Shown: positions 17,810-27,485 of the stretch, piece by piece
Position numbering within the stretch: the stretch's first letter is position 1
How the letters are laid out: every line of letters starts with the position of its first letter
Assembly (NCBI GenBank): GCA_031296915.1
Contig: JAVDPC010000002.1
Span: forward strand, 62,001-126,000
DNA from: Cerasicoccus frondis
Lineage (GTDB): Bacteria; Verrucomicrobiota; Verrucomicrobiia; Opitutales; Cerasicoccaceae
DNA: 64,000 nt
Reading direction: 5' to 3'
Notes under the pieces: generated by a model
The model's database searches: none
What the model was told of the DNA's origin: nothing
What the model saw: only the letters and a program-made list of their open reading frames with translations
Translations under genes and position numbers: made by a program

Positions 17810-18598
17810 ATGGCATTCATCCAGTGTGATTTCTTCTCCGAGGTGCTGGGCTTTTCGACCAGTATGAACGTGATCCTGCCGCAGGCGACCAGCGGGCAGA
17901 TCGGCATGACCGGGGCCGTCGGCGAAGGGCGCCACAAAACACTCTGGCTCCTGCATGGCCGCTCCGACGATCACACCATCTGGATGCGTCGGACCTCGAT
18001 CGAGCGCTACGTGTCCAACCTTGGCCTGGCCGTCATCATGCCCCAGGCCAACCTCAGCTTCTACAACAACATTTCCGGCGGCTCCCGCTACGGCGACTTC
18101 TTTGAACACGAGTTGCCCGAGATCGCCCGCTCGTTTTTCCCCCTCTCCAGTAAACGCGAGGACAACTATGTCGCCGGTCTGTCTATGGGCGGCTACGGCG
18201 CCATGAAGCTTGCCCTGACCAACCCCGAGCGCTACTGCGCCGCCGCCAGCCTCTCCGGCGCCTTGGACGTCATCGCCATGGGCGATATGGCCGAGCCTGC
18301 ACGCCGCGAGTTCATGCGCTTTGTCTTCGGCGATCAAGCCACCAAGCTCGGGGGAACCCGCGCCGACCTCTTCCACTTACTGGCTGAGGCCAAGGCCAAC
18401 AACGTCGCGCTGCCCACCCTCTTCGCCTGCTGCGGGCGTCAGGATTTCCTCATCGAGCACAACCGCAACTTCGTCGCCAAATGCGAGGAACTGGACATCC
18501 CGCTGAACTACGTGGAAAATGGCGGCACGCACGAGTGGGGGTATTGGGACAAGATGATCCAGGAAGTCCTTGAATGGCTGCCTGGAATAAAGGGCTAA
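17810..18598 (+). CDS. Alpha/beta hydrolase, EstA/esterase D-like
   Basis: A 262-residue esterase. I use ATG 17810 (MAFIQCDFFSEVLG); in-frame GTG and TTG codons lie 6-9 bp upstream. The fold and triad are clear: LWLLHGRSDDHTIW oxyanion region, nucleophile in GLSMGGYGAMK (S125), Asp in CGRQDFLI, and His in GGTHEWGYWD. The MAFIQCDFFSEVLG start and the YGDFFEHELPEI block match the tributyrin esterase/S-formylglutathione hydrolase-like group (EstA type). There is no signal peptide, so it acts in the cytoplasm. Likely substrate is a short-chain ester such as a deacetylated glycan product, by family analogy only. Confidence 0.87.
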   Translation: MAFIQCDFFSEVLGFSTSMNVILPQATSGQIGMTGAVGEGRHKTLWLLHGRSDDHTIWMRRTSIERYVSNLGLAVIMPQANLSFYNNISGGSRYGDFFEHELPEIARSFFPLSSKREDNYVAGLSMGGYGAMKLALTNPERYCAAASLSGALDVIAMGDMAEPARREFMRFVFGDQATKLGGTRADLFHLLAEAKANNVALPTLFACCGRQDFLIEHNRNFVAKCEELDIPLNYVENGGTHEWGYWDKMIQEVLEWLPGIKG

Positions 18599-18705
18599 GC
18601 TCACTAAGCGGTAGTCCCATATCTGCGGTTCCTTTTGGCAGCAAACTGCAAATAAAGCTTGCCTTCTAATTCTAAACACGCCAAATAGAAGCAAAATTGA
18701 TAGAC

Positions 18706-19752
18706 ATGAAGACACTCACATCCGCTTCACTAATAGCTGCCGCCTTGCTGGGCGCCATAACGCAAGCCAACGCGCAAACGCTCAACCCGTCCGCTGGATA
18801 CGTCGTAGGTGAAGTGATGAGCTCCACCACCCTGGGCGCTTATGACATCTATGAAGACAGCGGCGCGAAGGCCTATGGCTGGGACGTTGGCTCCAACACA
18901 CTGCGCAACTACGACGTGGCCAACGGCGGTGTATTGGCCGACTACGGCGCCCCCGACGGCAGCTATGCCAATACCGCCAGCATCAGCTTTGTGCGGAAAT
19001 CTCCCGATGGCAGCTCTGTATGGGTTGGCTACACCACGCTTTCTGGGACTGACGACCGCATCTATGAAGTGACCAACCTTGGCGGCACGGCCACATGGAA
19101 CCTGCGCACGACCGTAAGCTATAATTACGATCTCGCCTTTGACACCGCAGGCAACGCGTTCGTGGTCGCGGCCCCAGGCTACGTCAACAGCCTGTATTAC
19201 CTCGACTCCAGTAACAATTACACCGCTATTCAGTTCGCGCAGACCGGTGGCTACTCAGCCGACCTCGCCTTCGACATCGCGGGTAACCTCATTTACGGCA
19301 CGACTGGTCCGGGCGTAAACCAACTCGTCAGCTTTTCCAATGGAGACATTTCGAGCTTTCTCACCGACACGGGCTCCTGGACTGCGCTGACCCTCGACGA
19401 CGCCACACTCCTGTCCGACTTGCCAGCCGGCGCCAGTGGGCTCTTTGCCGACGAATATGGCGGCCTTTTCCTGGCGATGTCCGACTACGGGACGGGCGAG
19501 GGAACATTGGCTCAGTGGAACGGTGTTTCCGGCTCTGGCGACAATCTCGACATCCTCGCAACCGTGATTAATTCCTTGGGTGAGCTCGATGGACTAGGTG
19601 AGCTTGGCCTCGACGGAATCCTTTACCAATCCGTTGGCTACCAACAACCTGGAATCGATACCCTCACCGTCCCCGAGCCACAAACCTACGCACTGATCGC
19701 TGGCTTGAGCACCCTAACGCTGGTCGCCATTCGCCGCCGCAAACAATCCTAA
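18706..19752 (+). CDS. PEP-CTERM sorted exported protein
   Basis: A 348-residue exported protein. It starts at ATG 18706 with the signal peptide MKTLTSASLIAAALLGAITQANA. The mature part is beta-rich with many aromatic and Gly/Asp residues and repeated units of the NHL or beta-propeller kind (YDLAFDTAGNAFV, ADLAFDIAGNLIYG). The C-terminus is a PEP-CTERM signal: VPEPQTYALIAGLSTLTLVAIRRRK, i.e. PEP motif, one helix and basic end. Such proteins are processed by exosortase and are thought to belong to the cell surface or extracellular matrix. Its last 4 bp overlap the convergent AraC gene. Confidence 0.85.
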   Translation: MKTLTSASLIAAALLGAITQANAQTLNPSAGYVVGEVMSSTTLGAYDIYEDSGAKAYGWDVGSNTLRNYDVANGGVLADYGAPDGSYANTASISFVRKSPDGSSVWVGYTTLSGTDDRIYEVTNLGGTATWNLRTTVSYNYDLAFDTAGNAFVVAAPGYVNSLYYLDSSNNYTAIQFAQTGGYSADLAFDIAGNLIYGTTGPGVNQLVSFSNGDISSFLTDTGSWTALTLDDATLLSDLPAGASGLFADEYGGLFLAMSDYGTGEGTLAQWNGVSGSGDNLDILATVINSLGELDGLGELGLDGILYQSVGYQQPGIDTLTVPEPQTYALIAGLSTLTLVAIRRRKQS

Positions 19753-20585
19753 ACCGCTTGTTGTTCCCGCCAGGCAGTGGGCGACTGCCCCGTCTGGCGG
19801 CGATGCCAACGCGTAAAATGCGAGGCGTCGAAAAATCCCAACGAAGCCGCAATTTCCTTGAGTGAGAAGGCCCCGTGCCGGATCTGCCGCTGTGCTTCAC
19901 TCAGGCACCGCGCCACCATCCACTGTCGTGGAGTGAGGCCGGTTTCCTGGTGGAAGACGCGGTTGATCTGTGCACGGGAGAGCCCCACGGCCCGTTGCAA
20001 CTCAGGGTAGTCAATGGGCTGAATGGTAATGCGTTTTGACAGCGTTTCGATGATGCCGAGCACCCGGGGATCGCTCAAAGCGAGAGTCGACAACCCCAAG
20101 GCGCCTCGCTCCCGTCGCCAATGCTCCAGCCATTGGTAGAACATCGCTTCACGGTGAAAATACTCAGCTGAGGCTAGAGCAGGCTCTTGATGATTCGCTT
20201 CGCACAGGGCTTCTGCCGCAGTGAGCAACTCGGACTTTCCTTCGCCATCCACAACACGGATACCCGTCAGTGGCGGCAAATACTCCAACCCCTGCCAAGA
20301 TATCCGAAAACGGATCGAGATGAATGCTGGATCACCACTGAGCGAATGGGCGCGGTTGCACAAAGGGTCAAAAAACACCCATTGCCCGGTATGCGCGCGA
20401 TAGGTTTTTCCACCCGACGTCACCTCAGCCATGCCTTGCCGAATATACCAGCTGGCATAGTATAGCTCAACCGTCCGATGATGCCGATGAAACTCAGGAT
20501 TGACCTTATTATCATAGGTTGGTCCCAGGGTATATTTCGGCGGATCGCCACTTAAATTGAAATGATTGATGAGCTGAATATACAA
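19749..20585 (-). CDS. AraC family transcriptional regulator
   Basis: A 278-residue regulator. The N-terminal cupin-like sensor domain (HRHHRTVELYYASWYIRQGMAEV, GQWVFFDPLCNRAH) precedes two HTH motifs (RAVGLSRAQINRVFHQETGLTPRQW and IAASLGFFDASHFTRWHRRQTGQSPTAW). The only plausible start is TTG at 20585. It is divergent from the double FAD oxidoreductase, with 70 bp between them, and likely controls that gene. The 3' end overlaps the convergent PEP-CTERM gene by 4 bp, so transcription of either may interfere with the other. Confidence 0.88.
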   Translation of the reverse strand: MYIQLINHFNLSGDPPKYTLGPTYDNKVNPEFHRHHRTVELYYASWYIRQGMAEVTSGGKTYRAHTGQWVFFDPLCNRAHSLSGDPAFISIRFRISWQGLEYLPPLTGIRVVDGEGKSELLTAAEALCEANHQEPALASAEYFHREAMFYQWLEHWRRERGALGLSTLALSDPRVLGIIETLSKRITIQPIDYPELQRAVGLSRAQINRVFHQETGLTPRQWMVARCLSEAQRQIRHGAFSLKEIAASLGFFDASHFTRWHRRQTGQSPTAWREQQAV

Positions 20586-20655
20586 TAATCCGAGCAGTCT
20601 GTATAGGAGAATGCATTGGCAAAACTCCTTTGCTCTGGCTTATGCTTAAGCCATA

Positions 20656-23535
20656 ATGAAAGCCTTCGACATATCTCAGCAGTTACCCGTAGTCAAAACA
20701 GTGGACGTACTCATCCTTGGTGGAACGAGCGGCGCCATCACCTTGGCCCTCAGCGCCCAACAATCCGGACTCAGCGCATTTGTGGCCGCACCCCGCACTT
20801 ATTTGGGCGAAGACATCTGCGGTGCTTACCGCTACTGGCCATCCGCGATTCCCGGCGAACAGGACACCTTGGCCGAGCAGATTTTCTCCGAACCCAAGCC
20901 CCCCACCCCCCTCCGCGTTAAGTCCGCGCTGGAGCAAGCGCTGGTGGATGCAGGCGTCCCCTTTCTCTTTAACAGCCTCCCTGCTGGCCTGCTGCGCGAC
21001 GCCGAAGGCCGCGTATCCGGCGCCGTCATTGCCAACCGCGGAGGACGCCAAGCCATCCGCGCCCGAATGGTGGTCGACGCCACACTCGAAGGCCTTGCCC
21101 TCGCGCAAGCCGGTGTGGACATCCACCGCCCACAAGGCGAGCAAACGATCAATTGGGTCACGCTCTGCGAGGGTGAAGGCAGCGACGCCAAAGGCCTGAC
21201 CGTCCAGCACTTACCCGGCTATGCATTGGAGGAAACGCAGATTTCCGCCCGCACTTACACGCTCAACGTAGACTTCGGCGACGGCTCCGCCAGCGCCCGG
21301 GGCAAGGCTCTCAACCAAGCAACTCGGGTATGCTGGGTTCCAGAAGAATTCCGCTGCCAAAGCGTCATTTGCCCCAGCCTGCCGCCAAGTGAAGCCCTCC
21401 CCTCCCTGCGGTCGCTGATGATGCAGCCCGGCCTCATGGCATTGACGGAAGCCGCCAAAGTCAACGGTGGCGCGGAGGCCAACTTTGCTGATCCGGTGAG
21501 CGCAATGTCCTTGGGCCGCTGCCTTGGTCTCGGCCTAAAAGAAATTCTCCCGCCAGCCACCAACGCATCGCTCTCCGTCACCTGCGAAGGCGCGGAGTCG
21601 GTGGAAGCTGGTGCGATTCGCTCACTTTCCCAAGGCCTGCGCCCGAACGACACGGTGGCTGAATACGTTGACTGCGACGGTCAGTCTGCCCCCATCATCG
21701 GTGAATACGACGTGGTCGTAGTCGGTGGCGGCACCGGTGGCGCGCCGGCCGCTATTGGCGCAGCCCGCGCTGGCGCCTCAACGCTGACTTTGGAAGCCTG
21801 CTCCGCCCTGGGCGGCGTAGGCACCGTGGGCCAAATCGGTCGCTATTGGTATGGCAACCGCGTCGGCTTTACCTCGGAGATCGATCAGGGCGTCGCATCA
21901 ATCGAGCCCAAGAAGAAATATCAGGGCGGCAAGGGCGCATGGTCCATCCCGGCCAAAGCTCACTGGTATCTCGACACCGGCGCCAATGCTGGCGCGGAGT
22001 ATTGGCTGAACACCATTTGCGTCGGCGCCTGGGTCGTCGATAATGCCGTCCGCGGCGTGCTCGTGGCTGGCCCCAACGGCTATGGCCTCGTGAAGGCCAA
22101 ATGCGTGATCGACAGCACCGGCTGTGCGGACATTCCCGCCGCCGCAGGCGCCGAAACACGCGTCATCGGCAAAGACCACGTCGCCGTGCAAGGCGTCGGC
22201 CTTGCGGGGATCAACCCAGGCCGCGATTACCATAACAGCGATCATAATTTCTCCGACGACACCGACGTGGTCGACGCAACCGCGTTCTATGTCAGCTCCC
22301 GTAAGAAATTTCCGGACGACTTTGACTCCGGCGAGCTTGTGGACTCCCGCGAACGCCGCCAGATCATTGGCGATTACTCGATCACCGCAGTCGACATTCT
22401 CTTCCAGCGCCGCTTCCCGGACACGCTTTGCGTCGCGAGCTCCAACTTTGATACGCACGGCTTCACGATCGATCCCAGCTTCATGGTCATCCCACCAAAC
22501 AAGGATCGCCTGTGGGCCGACGTGCCACTGCGTTGCTTCCTGCCCAAGGGCATGGACGGCGTGCTCGCAACCGGTCTCGGCGTCAGCGCACACCGCGATG
22601 CGCTGCCCGTCATCCGCATGCAACCCGACGTGCAAAACCACGGCTACGCCTGCGGCTACCTCGGAGCGCTTTCCGCCAAGACGGGCCAGAAACTGCGCAA
22701 CATCGACGTGAAGGAAATCCAAAAACACCTGATCGAAATCGGCAGCCTCCCCGATCGTGTGCTCACCGACGAAGACACCTTCCCTGTTTCAGACGAGGCG
22801 CTGAGTGAGCAAGTCGCCGAAGGTTGGGACACCGCCGCTGGCGTGGCGCTCATCCTCCGCGAAAAAGACCGCAGCCTAACTTTGCTCCGCAAAGCTTACG
22901 ACGCGCTGAGCGAGCGCAACCCGCAGTCCCTCCGCTACGCACAGTTACTCGCGCTGATGGGTGATGACTACGCACAGGACGAACTGCGCGAAACCATCGA
23001 AGAGCGAAACTGGGACAAGGGTTGGAACTACACCGGCATGGGCCAGTTCGGCATGAGCATGTCCGAGCTCGACGGCCTCATTGTCGCCCTCGCCGAATGC
23101 GGCGATGAGCGAGCCTGGCCCATCATCTTCAGTAAAATAGAAACGATCACCAGCGATTCTGAGTTCTCGCACTTTCGCGCCGTCGGCATGGCTTGCGAGA
23201 TCCTCAATGCACGCTTGCCCAATGCCAAAACCTCAGCTCAGTTGGCTTCACTGCTGGAGCTTCCCGGCGTAACCGGCCACGCGCTAATCACCCAGCAGGC
23301 TTACAATCACGCAGTCGATGATAACCTTTGCAATACAGAGTTACGAAACGCCTCATTGATCGAGATTCATGTCGCCCGCGCATTGCTCATCTGCGGTGAT
23401 GTCGACGGCAAAGGCGCATCAATCCTGGGCGAATACGCCAACGACCTGCGCGGTCATTACGCCCGCCACGCCACCGCGCTGCTCGCCGCCGTAAACGGCT
23501 CACCAGCAATTCAGGAGTTCGCAAGCCCCAAGTAA
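20656..23535 (+). CDS. Double FAD-dependent oxidoreductase (tandem FAD_oxidored) with helical C-terminus
   Basis: A 959-residue protein with two Rossmann dinucleotide-binding segments: VDVLILGGTSGAITLA (residues 16-31) and EYDVVVVGGGTGGAPAAIGA (about 350). The second has the full GxGxxG; the first has the shorter GGTSG turn also seen in the family. The ALGGVGTVGQIGRYWYG segment after the second follows the usual FAD_oxidored pattern (pfam12831). The last 250 residues look like helical repeats (LRYAQLLALMGDDYAQDELRETI), perhaps HEAT-like. No signal peptide. Divergent from an AraC gene and followed by a terminator, then by a glycosidase gene. Oxidation of a sugar or polyol is likely; the substrate is unknown. 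Confidence 0.75.
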   Translation: MKAFDISQQLPVVKTVDVLILGGTSGAITLALSAQQSGLSAFVAAPRTYLGEDICGAYRYWPSAIPGEQDTLAEQIFSEPKPPTPLRVKSALEQALVDAGVPFLFNSLPAGLLRDAEGRVSGAVIANRGGRQAIRARMVVDATLEGLALAQAGVDIHRPQGEQTINWVTLCEGEGSDAKGLTVQHLPGYALEETQISARTYTLNVDFGDGSASARGKALNQATRVCWVPEEFRCQSVICPSLPPSEALPSLRSLMMQPGLMALTEAAKVNGGAEANFADPVSAMSLGRCLGLGLKEILPPATNASLSVTCEGAESVEAGAIRSLSQGLRPNDTVAEYVDCDGQSAPIIGEYDVVVVGGGTGGAPAAIGAARAGASTLTLEACSALGGVGTVGQIGRYWYGNRVGFTSEIDQGVASIEPKKKYQGGKGAWSIPAKAHWYLDTGANAGAEYWLNTICVGAWVVDNAVRGVLVAGPNGYGLVKAKCVIDSTGCADIPAAAGAETRVIGKDHVAVQGVGLAGINPGRDYHNSDHNFSDDTDVVDATAFYVSSRKKFPDDFDSGELVDSRERRQIIGDYSITAVDILFQRRFPDTLCVASSNFDTHGFTIDPSFMVIPPNKDRLWADVPLRCFLPKGMDGVLATGLGVSAHRDALPVIRMQPDVQNHGYACGYLGALSAKTGQKLRNIDVKEIQKHLIEIGSLPDRVLTDEDTFPVSDEALSEQVAEGWDTAAGVALILREKDRSLTLLRKAYDALSERNPQSLRYAQLLALMGDDYAQDELRETIEERNWDKGWNYTGMGQFGMSMSELDGLIVALAECGDERAWPIIFSKIETITSDSEFSHFRAVGMACEILNARLPNAKTSAQLASLLELPGVTGHALITQQAYNHAVDDNLCNTELRNASLIEIHVARALLICGDVDGKGASILGEYANDLRGHYARHATALLAAVNGSPAIQEFASPK
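22880..22894. repeat. CTTTGC-NNN-GCAAAG palindrome, copy 1 (coding)
   Basis: CTTTGC TCC GCAAAG within the FAD oxidoreductase gene, read as part of LTLLRKAYD. It belongs to a family of six identical-arm palindromes in the window. Confidence 0.5.
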
Positions 23536-23558
23536 GCGTCTTAAAGCTTTCACCCAAA

Positions 23559-23592
23559 GGCTAACTTTGCATCGCAAAGTTGGCCTTTTTTA
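23559..23592 (+). terminator. Terminator of the double FAD oxidoreductase gene
   Basis: A 12-bp stem (GGCTAACTTTGC / GCAAAGTTGGCC, one T-G pair) with an ATC loop, followed by TTTTTTT. The stem contains a copy of the CTTTGC-NNN-GCAAAG palindrome (23565-23579). Confidence 0.85.
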
Positions 23593-23780
23593 TTGGCGCG
23601 CATCGGACATGCAACTCTCGTCAACAAACAGACCGACGCATTTCATTTTTCGGTTAACTCAAAATAGCTAGAGATAACTCTATGTCTGATTGGTGTATGC
23701 CAATCGCGCGTGAGGACAGGCGATCCCCCTTTCAATTTAACCTGCCAAGTTATACCTCTAAGCATAACCCTAACCAATCC

Positions 23781-25214
23781 ATGAAATTCTCCCTGATTGC
23801 CCCCACGCTTTTCGTCGCAGGCCTCAGCATCGCTGCACCAGCACATTACTTCGAACAACCAACCGAGACTCCGGCGGATCGCGAGTGGCAACCCGCAGCG
23901 CCTGCATTCCCGCCACTGGAGCAGATAACCGCCCTCCCAGGGCAGGATCGACCGGTGTATGGCATTTACTTGTGGGGCAGCGAGTATGAGCGCGCCTATG
24001 AAGAGATCAATAAAATGGGCGTGAAATCGCTCCGCATTTCCGGCCCCGCATATGAATCCGACGAAGCCTTAAAGATCGCCGCCCGCAACGATGTGGAAGT
24101 GATGTACACCGTCGATAATCAATGCGTCTGGCCGGAATACCGCAATAAGCGCAAGCGCCCGGCATTTGAATCCGACGAAGCATACATCGAGAGCATTAAG
24201 AAAACCTATGCGGCCTTCCTCGATAAATACGGCCCCAACGGCACACTTTATGAAGGCGCCGGTCTCAAGTCGCCGATCTCCGCAATCGAAGCGCTTAACG
24301 AGCCCAATTACCAATACGTCATCCCAGACCGCGAACCGCGCGCAGAAGTCGAAGCCGAGCGCGAAGCTTTGTATGCCAAAGTATTGCCCGCCGTGGCCGA
24401 AGTCGTTCGCAGTCACCCCAACGCACTGCCGATCGTCGGCTTTTCCTGTGGCGGCGGCGGCGCGACGCATGCAGATTACCGCTTCGTCAAAGGCGTTTAT
24501 CGCGATGGCGGCGACGCGGCCATTTCGGCAAGCTATGACATTTTCTCGACGCACCCTTACACTCATGGCGCGCCGCCCGAAGGCGCGAAGATCAAAAAGT
24601 GGGGTCCTGTCGATGTGCCGAAGAACACACAAAGTATGCGCAAACTCTTGGAAGAACACGGTGGCCTGAAGCCCTTTTGGTGGACCGAGGTTGGCTACGA
24701 AATCAGCTCCGAGTATGGCGCTCAGTATCCAGACAAGCCCAAGCACCAGGGCACCCGCATGAACCCGGATGAGCATGCCGCTTACGTGATTCGCACCTAC
24801 CTGATGGCCATGCGTCAAAACGTGGAACGCGTCTTCATCATGCACCTGCACGATACCGACACCTATAATGGCGGCCTCATCACACGGGCAGAATTCGAGT
24901 GGCGGCCGGTTGCCTACGCGATTCAGAACATCACCACGCAGATGCCAAACCCCAAACTGACCGGGGCTCAGTCAGACGGCGAAGACAACACCTTTATCTA
25001 CGAGTTCATCGCTGACCACAAGACCAGCAACGCTACGGACACTATCGTTGCCTGGAATGTGCTCGGCCCAAAGCAAGTCGACATCGCTGTCAACACAAGT
25101 GGGCAAGTCAGTATTTACGACTTGGTCGGCAACGAAAAGCAACTGCCGGTGAAGAATGGCAAGGTCAGCGTCGAAGTCGGCCCATACCCGATCTACATTA
25201 AGACGAAGAGCTAA
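23781..25214 (+). CDS. Exported glycoside hydrolase, clan GH-A type
   Basis: A 477-residue exported enzyme. I start at ATG 23781, which begins a signal peptide (MKFSLIAPTLFVAGLSIAAPA); the open frame continues 33 codons upstream without a leader. The core is a (beta/alpha)8 barrel: acid/base Glu in IEALNEPNYQY (NEP, E174) and nucleophile Glu in FWWTEVGYEI (E303), both as in clan GH-A families such as GH5, GH39 and GH51. The last 90 residues are beta-rich. The family cannot be named from the sequence alone. The neighbouring FAD oxidoreductase, PEP-CTERM protein and Opp-type importer suggest a role in polysaccharide use. Confidence 0.75.
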   Translation: MKFSLIAPTLFVAGLSIAAPAHYFEQPTETPADREWQPAAPAFPPLEQITALPGQDRPVYGIYLWGSEYERAYEEINKMGVKSLRISGPAYESDEALKIAARNDVEVMYTVDNQCVWPEYRNKRKRPAFESDEAYIESIKKTYAAFLDKYGPNGTLYEGAGLKSPISAIEALNEPNYQYVIPDREPRAEVEAEREALYAKVLPAVAEVVRSHPNALPIVGFSCGGGGATHADYRFVKGVYRDGGDAAISASYDIFSTHPYTHGAPPEGAKIKKWGPVDVPKNTQSMRKLLEEHGGLKPFWWTEVGYEISSEYGAQYPDKPKHQGTRMNPDEHAAYVIRTYLMAMRQNVERVFIMHLHDTDTYNGGLITRAEFEWRPVAYAIQNITTQMPNPKLTGAQSDGEDNTFIYEFIADHKTSNATDTIVAWNVLGPKQVDIAVNTSGQVSIYDLVGNEKQLPVKNGKVSVEVGPYPIYIKTKS

Positions 25215-25226
25215 ATGGAACCAAAG

Positions 25227-25241
25227 CTTTGCGTTGCAAAG
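25227..25241. repeat. CTTTGC-NNN-GCAAAG palindrome, copy 3 (intergenic)
   Basis: CTTTGC GTT GCAAAG, 12 bp after the glycosidase stop codon, just before a terminator-like hairpin. Confidence 0.5.
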
Positions 25242-25253
25242 TTTAACCTAAGG

Positions 25254-25282
25254 CAGGCGTCAGTGAATGGCGCCTGTTTTTT
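25254..25282 (+). terminator. Terminator after the glycosidase gene
   Basis: CAGGCG / CGCCTG stem with an 11-nt loop, followed by TTTTTT (25277-25282). The stem is short but well placed, 40 bp past the stop codon. From there to 25458 there is no gene. Confidence 0.6.
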
Positions 25283-25458
25283 ATGTTTATCGAACACGTA
25301 GCCATCCAACGTTACATCTCGCCTGGCCTGTCATGAGCTTAGTCGAATGGAGACCGCGCCCGATCCGCGCCGCCTTAACAATCAGCTCGATAGACCATTT
25401 GCGCAGTGCGCAAATCCGGATGCAACGCATCCGCCGGTGCAGCGGGGCGCTGCCTGGC

Positions 25459-26508
25459 CTATTGAGTTTTCATTTTGGGGTCGACTATGTCGCGGAGGAC
25501 GTCGCCCAAAACGTTGTAGGAAATCACCGTGATGAAGATCATAAAACCCGGCGTAAGCAACCACCAGAAGTTGAGGAAAAACACCTTCACCTCTTGCGCT
25601 TGCGATAGCATCAACCCCCACGAAGACGCTGGCTCCTGAATGCCGAGGCCGAGAAAGGACAAGGCCGCCTCTCCCAGGATATAACCAGGGATCGATAGAG
25701 TCGAAGCAACCAGCAAATAGCTGATAAGGTTGGGCAAGATATGCCGACGGAGAATCGTCATCGGCTTTTGTCCCATACTCTCCGCCGCCAGCACATAAGT
25801 GCGTTTGCGAATAGAAAGCGACATACCGCGGACCACACGCGCCGTGCCCGCCCACCCGATGAACGCCAGGATGATCACGATCGCGATGAACATTTGGCCG
25901 GAACTGAAATACGGCGCGAGCGCGCTGCGCAACGCCAGCAGCAAATACAACCCAGGAACCGCCATCAGGAATTCCACAAAGCGCATCGCAAAGAAGTCAA
26001 ATTTACCGCCCAGGAAACCGCTGAATCCACCGATCAAAAACGCCATGATAAATGTAATGCTGATGCCGATCAGGCCGATGCTCAAAGAGATGCGCCCACC
26101 GTAGAGCAGACGTGAAAACACATCCCGCCCGGTAGAATCGCTGCCCAGCGGGTAAAACGCGCCATCCTCACCATCCAGTTGGAGCAGGTGCCGCTTCATT
26201 GGGATGAAGCCCAGAAGCTTGTATTCAAAGCCAGGGGCCATGAACTTAAGTGAATAGGACTTGCCTTTAACCGCAGCATACTCCGCCGCCGTAGGATCGA
26301 CTAACTCGTAGGCCTGCACGCGGAGCCCCCCCTCGCCCCAAAAGATTTTTGTTGGCGGATGGAATGTGCGCTCAAGGTCCTGATCACTAATGGGCGCCAC
26401 TGCCAAGAACCCTGCGAAAATCGCACTTAGATAAAGCAGCGCCAAAATCGTAAATGAGACCACCCCCAGCGGGCGCCGCATGAGTTCTTTCCAAATGGAG
26501 GGCTTCAT
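25459..26508 (-). CDS. ABC transporter permease, OppC/DppC-like
   Basis: A 349-residue inner-membrane permease of an oligopeptide/nickel-type ABC importer. It has an N-terminal helix, a large periplasmic loop (residues about 40-120, FHPPTKIFWGEGGLRVQAYE), then five more helices. The EAA loop is RTYVLAAESMGQKPMTILRRHILPNLI, the docking site for the ATPase. GSDSTGRDVFSRLLYGGRIS is the DppC family hallmark. The start codon overlaps the end of the partner permease gene (ATGA). It is the last gene of the operon; no ATP-binding subunits follow. Confidence 0.92.
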   Translation of the reverse strand: MKPSIWKELMRRPLGVVSFTILALLYLSAIFAGFLAVAPISDQDLERTFHPPTKIFWGEGGLRVQAYELVDPTAAEYAAVKGKSYSLKFMAPGFEYKLLGFIPMKRHLLQLDGEDGAFYPLGSDSTGRDVFSRLLYGGRISLSIGLIGISITFIMAFLIGGFSGFLGGKFDFFAMRFVEFLMAVPGLYLLLALRSALAPYFSSGQMFIAIVIILAFIGWAGTARVVRGMSLSIRKRTYVLAAESMGQKPMTILRRHILPNLISYLLVASTLSIPGYILGEAALSFLGLGIQEPASSWGLMLSQAQEVKVFFLNFWWLLTPGFMIFITVISYNVLGDVLRDIVDPKMKTQ

Positions 26509-27482
26509 GATTCCTTGGCCTCCAACCGGATGCGCGGATCACTCCAAGCCAAGAGGATGTCCGCTATAAGATTGCCAATGACCAGCATCGTGCAACTGAG
26601 CATCACCGACGCCAGCACTACGTATTGGTCCTCCTTTAGGATCGATTGAAAAATCAACCGACCAAGCCCTGGGTAATTCATCACATTTTCCACGAGCAAG
26701 GCACCAGACAACAGAGAGGAAAACGCAAAACCAAACGCACTGACTAGCGGGTTGATCGCATTACGCAAGACGTGCTTGAACATGACAATGCCCTCGGACA
26801 AACCTTTAGCGCGCGCGGTGTTCACGTACTCCGCGCGAATCTGATCCAAAAAATTCGCCCGCATGATGCGCATGATGCTTGCAATGCTACCGATCCCAAG
26901 CGCCAGCGTAGGCAGGATCAGGTGGTAAATGCGGTCGCCAACCTGCCCCCAAAATGGCAGGTAATCATACTCGATCGACGTTGCCCCGCCGAGCGGGAAC
27001 CACCCCGTGCGAGCCGCAAAATAAACCGCCAGCAAGGCCAGGAAAAATTCCGGAATCGACAAGGCGGCATAGGCCAGGATCGATGAAATACGGTCCCAGA
27101 TTGAGTCCTTGTAAATCGCCGCCAGCACGCCGAGCGGAATCGCGATGGACCACGCAAACAGAATCGACGTCAACGACAACAGGAAGGTCGCGAACATGCG
27201 TTGCCCAATCAAGTCCTGCACCGGGAGTTTGTATGCAAAGGAGTAGCCTAGGTTGCCCTGGAAAACTTGCCCCAGCCAGCGAAAGTATTGACTGATCCAG
27301 GACTCGCCAATGCCGTATTGCTCGCGTAAGCCATCGATGTAGTCTTGCGGCACATCACGCGCCATCGCCTTGTCGGTCAGGAAGTCGCCAGGCGCAATTT
27401 GCATCAATATAAAGACTAACAAGGTGATTCCCAGCAGAAGCGGAATCAGCGTGAATAGGCGACGGATGATGAAGCTCAGCAT
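26505..27482 (-). CDS. ABC transporter permease, OppB/DppB-like
   Basis: A 325-residue permease with six helices. It starts with the usual MLSFIIRRLFTLIPLLLGITLLVFILM and has the FGNLGYSF-like QGNLGYSFAYK block, and the EAA loop EYVNTARAKGLSEGIVMFKHVLRNAINPL. It pairs with the OppC-like permease, whose start overlaps it by 4 bp, and follows the binding-protein gene by 3 bp, so the three form one operon. The cargo could be a peptide or an oligosaccharide, since this transporter family carries both. Confidence 0.92.
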   Translation of the reverse strand: MLSFIIRRLFTLIPLLLGITLLVFILMQIAPGDFLTDKAMARDVPQDYIDGLREQYGIGESWISQYFRWLGQVFQGNLGYSFAYKLPVQDLIGQRMFATFLLSLTSILFAWSIAIPLGVLAAIYKDSIWDRISSILAYAALSIPEFFLALLAVYFAARTGWFPLGGATSIEYDYLPFWGQVGDRIYHLILPTLALGIGSIASIMRIMRANFLDQIRAEYVNTARAKGLSEGIVMFKHVLRNAINPLVSAFGFAFSSLLSGALLVENVMNYPGLGRLIFQSILKEDQYVVLASVMLSCTMLVIGNLIADILLAWSDPRIRLEAKES

Positions 27483-27485
27483 GAG

